Assembly (NCBI GenBank): GCA_031415055.1
Contig: JANOQZ010000044.1
Span: 124,001 to 188,000 of the forward strand
Direction of reading: 5' to 3'
DNA: 64,000 nt
Origin: JANMOK01 sp031415055
Lineage (GTDB): Bacteria; Pseudomonadota; Alphaproteobacteria; Rhodobacterales; Rhodobacteraceae
Below the pieces are notes generated by a model. It had not been told where the DNA came from. It saw only the letters and a list, made by a program, of their open reading frames with translations, and searched no databases. Shown here one piece after another: positions 60,165 to 64,000 of this stretch (within the stretch, counting starts at the first letter, position 1; every line of letters starts with the position of its first letter). The translations under genes and the position numbers were made by a program.

Positions 60165-61144
60165 TGGATTTGGCCCATAGTTTTCTGCAACTGATCCTGA
60201 CGCTGGACATGACAGTCCGGGTTTCGGTTGTGCTGTTGCTGGCTTGTCTGGCTGGGCTGTTCAGCGAACGCGCCGGGATTTTTGATATTGGGCTGGAAGG
60301 GAAAATGCTGTTCGCGGCATTTTTCTCGGCTGTAGCGGCCTATCATTCTGGATCGGCTTGGGTTGGGGTTTTGGCGGGCTGCGCAGCCTCGCTGGTGTTG
60401 GCTTTTATTCACGGATTGGCCTCGATCACCTATCGCGGCAACCAGTTGATTTCGGGGGTGGCGATCAACTTTCTTGCCTCGGGCCTGACCGTGGTGATCG
60501 GCAATGCGTGGTACGGTAAAGGCGGGCAAACGCCGGCTTTGGCGGGGGCTTCGCGGTTCCGCGAAATTACCCTGCCGTTTGCCGATGCTTTGGCCGATAT
60601 ACCTGTGTTGGGGCCGATTTATTCGGACCTGCTTTCGGGGCACAAGGCACCGGTGTATCTGGCGTTTCTGATCGTGCCTTTGTCGTGGTGGATATTGTAT
60701 CGCACCCGCTTTGGCCTGCGGTTGCGGGCGGTAGGTGAGAACCCGGCTTCGGTCGATACAGCGGGCATTTCCGTAGTGCGGCTGCGGTTTGCCGCCGTGC
60801 TGATTTGCGGTTTGCTATGCGGCGTTGCCGGGGCGTATCTTTCTACCGCGCAGGGCGCTGGCTTTGGTCGCGAGATGACAGCGGGACGCGGGTTCATCGC
60901 GCTGGCTGCACTTATTTTCGCCAAATGGCGGCCGTTTTACGCCTTGTGGGCCTGTCTATTGTTTGGCCTGTTGGAAGCGATCAGTAACCTCTACCCCAAC
61001 ATCGACATTTTCAGCTTGTTCACCATTCCGGTGCAGTTCACCCAAGCGCTGCCTTACATTCTGACGGTGGTGATCTTGGCTGGGTTTGGTGGCAAAGCCG
61101 TACCGCCAAAGGCGGGTGGCGAGCCCTATGTGAAGGAACGCTAG
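60164..61144 (+). CDS. Nucleoside ABC transporter permease 2
   Basis: A 326-residue permease of the same family (YufQ-like), with FDIGLEGKMLFAAFFSAVAA, GNQLISGVAINFLASGLTVVIGN and LRAVGENPASVDTAGISVVRLR segments. Pairs with permease 1 to form the channel. Followed by the purine nucleoside phosphorylase gene after three bases. Confidence 0.93.
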   Translation: MDLAHSFLQLILTLDMTVRVSVVLLLACLAGLFSERAGIFDIGLEGKMLFAAFFSAVAAYHSGSAWVGVLAGCAASLVLAFIHGLASITYRGNQLISGVAINFLASGLTVVIGNAWYGKGGQTPALAGASRFREITLPFADALADIPVLGPIYSDLLSGHKAPVYLAFLIVPLSWWILYRTRFGLRLRAVGENPASVDTAGISVVRLRFAAVLICGLLCGVAGAYLSTAQGAGFGREMTAGRGFIALAALIFAKWRPFYALWACLLFGLLEAISNLYPNIDIFSLFTIPVQFTQALPYILTVVILAGFGGKAVPPKAGGEPYVKER

Positions 61145-61147
61145 GGC

Positions 61148-61939
61148 GTGGATTTGGTTCGGGCGATTCAGTCGAAAGCGGGGTCGGAGCCGGTTCGGGT
61201 TGGGTTGATTTTGGGATCTGGGCTGGGGCATTTGGCGGGTGCGGTGGATGGGGTCTCGATCCCGTATTCGGACTTGCCGGGATTTCCGCATGCGGTTGTA
61301 TCCGGCCACAATCCCAATCTGGTGATCGGCGAACTTGAAGGCGTGCGCGTTGCCGCGTTTGGCGGTCGGGCGCATTATTATGAGAAGGGGCAAGCCGATG
61401 TGATGCGGCTGCCGTTGGAGGTGCTGGCGGGGCTGGGTGCGGATTCGTTGGTTCTGACCAATGCGGCGGGGTCGTTTCGTGCCGATATTCCACCGGGCGA
61501 TTTGATGTTGATCCGCGATCATATCAATTTTTCTGGGCGCAACCCGCTGATTGGAGAACCAACAGACAGGCGGTTCGTCAATATGGTCGATGCCTATGAT
61601 CCGGGGATGCGGGCGGCGTTGGTGGCGGCGGCTTTGGCTGAGGGGATTGCGCTGAATGACGGGGTGTATGCGTGGTATTCCGGCCCGTCCTTTGAGACTC
61701 CGGCCGAGATCAAAGCTTTGCATCTCTTGGGGTCAGATGCGGTGGGCATGTCAACGGTGCCGGAGGTGATACTGGCGCGGTTTCTGGGGCTGAAATGCGC
61801 CGCAGTATCGGTGATCACCAATATGGCGGCGGGGATGGGGACCGAGGTCATTTCCCACGAACATACCAAGGCGATGGCACCTTTGGGTGCGGCGAAGTTG
61901 GAGAGGGTATTGCGAAGGTGGTTAATGGGGTTGGGTTAA
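61148..61939 (+). CDS. punA: Purine nucleoside phosphorylase (PNP, NP-II type)
   Basis: A 263-residue trimeric-type PNP. ILGSGLGHLAG (about 21-31) is the phosphate-binding loop; VVSGHNPNLVIGEL, GRAHYYEKGQ, LVLTNAAGSFR and DHINFSGRNPLIG form the active site, and GPSFETPAEIKALHLLGSDAVGMSTVPE is the substrate-binding signature. It cleaves imported purine nucleosides to base and ribose-1-phosphate. Start is GTG at 61148. The last gene of the uptake operon. Confidence 0.95.
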   Translation: MDLVRAIQSKAGSEPVRVGLILGSGLGHLAGAVDGVSIPYSDLPGFPHAVVSGHNPNLVIGELEGVRVAAFGGRAHYYEKGQADVMRLPLEVLAGLGADSLVLTNAAGSFRADIPPGDLMLIRDHINFSGRNPLIGEPTDRRFVNMVDAYDPGMRAALVAAALAEGIALNDGVYAWYSGPSFETPAEIKALHLLGSDAVGMSTVPEVILARFLGLKCAAVSVITNMAAGMGTEVISHEHTKAMAPLGAAKLERVLRRWLMGLG

Positions 61940-62396
61940 GGCCGCCAATTGACCCTCGGTAATCCCGGCCAACGCAGTCATTCCAGCGAATGCGGGAAAC
62001 CAGCGAAGCGAAAGACGTCGCCTAAGGCATTGGAATGGTACGATGAAAACGCACTCTGCGACTCGCGGGCGACAGAGGACAAGGCCAGACCGCCGGGTGG
62101 GCATCAAACGGTTGTGTAGGGCATTTTATGGCGCGGGTGCTTGTGAAGGTGTTTTAAGTCGAAACGTCGCCGAATGCCCGCCCGAAGGGGCGGTCGGGCA
62201 TTGTCCGGCGCTGCGCTTGATTCCGGACTAAGAAGGGCGTGGTGATGTTGGTTTCACGCCGTGCCGTATCCCAGAATACCGGACGAGCGGCACCGCCCGT
62301 CGTCCGGCGCCTGACCGTCCCGTCACGCAGGAATCGTGCATTCAGCATGACGGCGGGCGCTTCGCACTGCCGCGCCTTGGCGGGTGTGCGGTTAGC
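61940..62396. repeat. Hairpin-rich non-coding region after punA
   Basis: No gene is credible in this 457-base stretch. It holds a GTCATTCCAGCGAATGCGGGAA element whose CATTCCA (61979-61985) pairs with TGGAATG (62031-62037), AATGCCCG/CGGGCATT (62173-62180/62195-62202), GTCCGG/CCGGAC (62203-62208/62223-62228), and CCGGACGA/TCGTCCGG (62279-62286/62300-62307). A short minus-strand frame over the first part encodes FPAFAGMT, the well-known translation of this repeat class. It looks like a cluster of dispersed palindromes; a non-coding RNA is possible. Confidence 0.6.
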
Positions 62397-63134
62397 CTAA
62401 CCCCGCCCGATAAACGGCATTTTGGTGGCCATGACGGTGAGGAACTGGACGTTCGCTTCGAGCGGCAGGTTGGCCATGTAGAGGACCGAGGTTGCCACGT
62501 GGGCCACGTCCATCACCGGCTCCAGTTTGGTGGTGCCGTCGGCCTGCAAGGCACCGGTCGCGTGCGGGCCGCCCATCGCCGTCATCGCATTGCCGATGTC
62601 GATTTGGCCGCAGGCAATGTCGAACGGGCGTCCGTCGAGCGAGATTTGCCGGGTAAGGCCGGTGATGCCGTGTTTGGAGGCGGTATAGGGCGCCAGGCCG
62701 GGGCGCGGGGCATGTGCCGCGATCGAGCCGTTGTTGATGATGCGCCCGCCCCGCGGCACCTGCGCCTTCATCTGGATGAAGGCGGCGCGGGCGACGTAGA
62801 AAGCGCCGCTGAGGTTCACGTCGATGATTTTGCGCCAGTCGGCGGGGGTGATTTGGTCAATCGGGGCGGCGGGCACGTTGGAACCGGCGTTGTTGAAGAC
62901 TACGTCGATGCGGCCAAAAGTGGCGGCGATGCGGGCGAATGCGGAATCGACGGCGGTGGCGTCGGTGACATCGCACGTCACGGTGATAGCGTTGGCGTGA
63001 TCGGCGGCGGCTTCAGTCAAGGCTTCGGCTCGTCGGCCAATAAAGGCAACGTGATAGCCATTGGCGAGGAAGGCTTGCGCACAGGCACGGCCAATGCCGG
63101 TGCCCGCTCCAGTGACGACAGCGATTTTGGTCAT
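62397..63134 (-). CDS. Short-chain dehydrogenase/reductase
   Basis: A 245-residue SDR. The cofactor loop TGAGTGIGRA is at residues ~9-18, the NNAGSN segment near 90, and the catalytic Ser ... Tyr-x3-Lys is represented by NGSIAAHAPRPGLAPYTASKHGI. Substrate unknown. I take the ATG at 63134 with GGGAAAG upstream; a TTG at 63140 adds two residues. Divergent from the ureohydrolase with 66 bases between starts. Confidence 0.92.
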   Translation of the reverse strand: MTKIAVVTGAGTGIGRACAQAFLANGYHVAFIGRRAEALTEAAADHANAITVTCDVTDATAVDSAFARIAATFGRIDVVFNNAGSNVPAAPIDQITPADWRKIIDVNLSGAFYVARAAFIQMKAQVPRGGRIINNGSIAAHAPRPGLAPYTASKHGITGLTRQISLDGRPFDIACGQIDIGNAMTAMGGPHATGALQADGTTKLEPVMDVAHVATSVLYMANLPLEANVQFLTVMATKMPFIGRG

Positions 63135-63200
63135 GGGCAATCTTTCCCGTGTGGTTTTGCCTCTGCTGCGCTAGCCTAGGTGCATTGGAGGGAGTTGCCA

Positions 63201-64000
63201 ATGTCTGACCCATTCTTTCAGCCAATTTCCGGTTTCGACCTGCCACGTTTTGCCGGCATTCCCAGTTTCATGCGATTGCCGGTAGTGCCGCTCAATCATC
63301 CGCGAATTGACGATGTGGAACTGGGTCTGATCGGGGTGCCGTGGGATGCGGGCACCACCAACAGGCCGGGGCCAAGGCACGGACCGCGCCAATTGCGCGA
63401 TTATTCGACGATGATCAGGCGGATTAACCCAGTGTCGGGGATTGATCCGTTCGCTTTGGTCAACTGCGCCGATCTGGGTGATGTCGGGCCGAACCCGGCG
63501 GATTTGCAGGATTCGATGGCGCGGATCACGGCGTTTTATACGCAGGTGAAAGCCAAGGGGATTGTGCCGATGTCGGCGGGGGGCGATCATTTGTGTTCGC
63601 TGCCAATATTGCGCGCTTTGGCAAGCGATGGGCCTTTGGGCATGGTGCATTTCGATGCCCATACCGACCTGTTTCATTCGTATTTCGGCGGGTTTCTGTA
63701 TACTCACGGCACCCCGTTTCGCCGCGCGATTGAGGAAGGTCTGCTCGACCCCAAACGCGTCATCCAGATCGGCATTCGCGGCACGATGTATGACGGCGAG
63801 GATATGGATTTTGGCCGTGCTAATGGGGTAACCATCATCGAGATCGACGAGTTTTTCCGGCGCGGTGTTGCCGATGTAATGGTGCAGGCTCGAGAGGTGG
63901 TGGGGGTGCGGCCGACCTATTGCAGCTTTGACATCGACTTCATCGACCCAGCTTTCGCGCCGGGGACCGGGACGCCGGAGATTGGCGGGCCGACGTCCTA
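63201..64000 (+). CDS. Agmatinase/ureohydrolase family protein (truncated by window end)
   Basis: The first 266 residues of a manganese ureohydrolase, open to the right edge. Metal motifs are present: GGDHLCSLP, HFDAHTD (D-x-H-x-D), and SFDIDFIDPAFAPGTGTPE. The N-terminal FAGIPSFMRLP and GIPWDAGTT-like text (GVPWDAGTTNRPGPRHGPRQLRDYS) is agmatinase/SpeB-like; guanidinobutyrase or a related guanidine hydrolase is equally possible. GGAGGGAG precedes the ATG at 63201. Confidence 0.9.
   Translation, partial: MSDPFFQPISGFDLPRFAGIPSFMRLPVVPLNHPRIDDVELGLIGVPWDAGTTNRPGPRHGPRQLRDYSTMIRRINPVSGIDPFALVNCADLGDVGPNPADLQDSMARITAFYTQVKAKGIVPMSAGGDHLCSLPILRALASDGPLGMVHFDAHTDLFHSYFGGFLYTHGTPFRRAIEEGLLDPKRVIQIGIRGTMYDGEDMDFGRANGVTIIEIDEFFRRGVADVMVQAREVVGVRPTYCSFDIDFIDPAFAPGTGTPEIGGPTS

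Noticed and set aside
59765..60643. 292-codon antisense frame over the nucleoside permeases
   Set aside because: Product is Arg/Gln/His-rich with no motif; opposite frame encodes conserved permeases.
61922..62107. Small minus-strand ORF with FPAFAGMT
   Set aside because: This peptide is the usual accidental translation of a dispersed palindromic repeat.
1..64000. CRISPR array, tRNA or rRNA genes
   Set aside because: No regularly spaced direct repeats, cloverleaf-like genes or rRNA-like sequence were seen when reading through both strands.

Overview
The window looks like an origin-proximal stretch of an alphaproteobacterial chromosome, most likely Rhodobacterales. The evidence is gene content and order: the F0 operon atpI-B-E-b'-b without F1 genes, holA-lptE-leuS-DUF3576, a pmbA ... 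DUF4170-waaA-lpxK block, xth ... lolA ... ftsK, a cobalamin-riboswitch cobalt/cobN cluster, and a CenR-like response regulator. Many starts are GTG or TTG, and 4-bp start/stop overlaps are common. Two full-consensus ParB sites (parS) lie about 36 kb apart, which is why I place the window near the origin. No rRNA, tRNA, CRISPR array, insertion sequence or prophage structural gene was recognised.

Layout. 1-5 kb: end of fadH, pip, ubiG, a PfkB sugar/nucleoside kinase, nth and an Ada-like repair protein. 4.8-6.3 kb: two tandem OmpA-type lipoproteins with terminators. 6.3-8.8 kb: F0 ATP synthase operon, followed by parS-1. 9-15.1 kb: ArsR, DUF1993, DM13, a Fic protein and smc. 15.3-23.2 kb: a B12 riboswitch followed by cbtB-cbtA-cobW-cobN-GNAT-GFA-cobO-flavin reductase, a tightly packed cobalt uptake, chelation and adenosylation unit. 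23.2-31.4 kb: lpxK, waaA, DUF4170, a lone AT-rich AAA ATPase that looks inserted, pmbA, a glycosyltransferase and an RmlC-like epimerase. 31.5-40.2 kb: flavoprotein, mazEF, holA-lptE-leuS, DUF3576, a porin and yggS. 40.2-43.5 kb: YkuD, ribA, CenR-like regulator and xth.

43.5-47.4 kb is the most interesting accessory zone. Between xth and ftsK sit an Xre/MbcA-RES toxin-antitoxin pair whose toxin lacks a usable start codon, lolA, an intergenic spacer with parS-2, a perfect CtrA-type box and DnaA-like heptamers, and a compact four-gene cassette. The cassette encodes a 36-aa membrane peptide missed by ordinary gene size limits, a 93-aa single-TM protein, an ImmA/IrrE zinc protease and a Beta-family protein, behind a good sigma70-like promoter. 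I do not recognise it as a named system; it is the best candidate here for an undescribed defence or toxin-type system.

47.4-64 kb: ftsK, a DapC-like aminotransferase, an amidase, a small membrane protein, a UbiH-family hydroxylase, nfu-tsaB-rimI, a BMP-type purine-nucleoside ABC transporter with purine nucleoside phosphorylase, a hairpin-rich non-coding stretch, an SDR, and a ureohydrolase cut by the window end.
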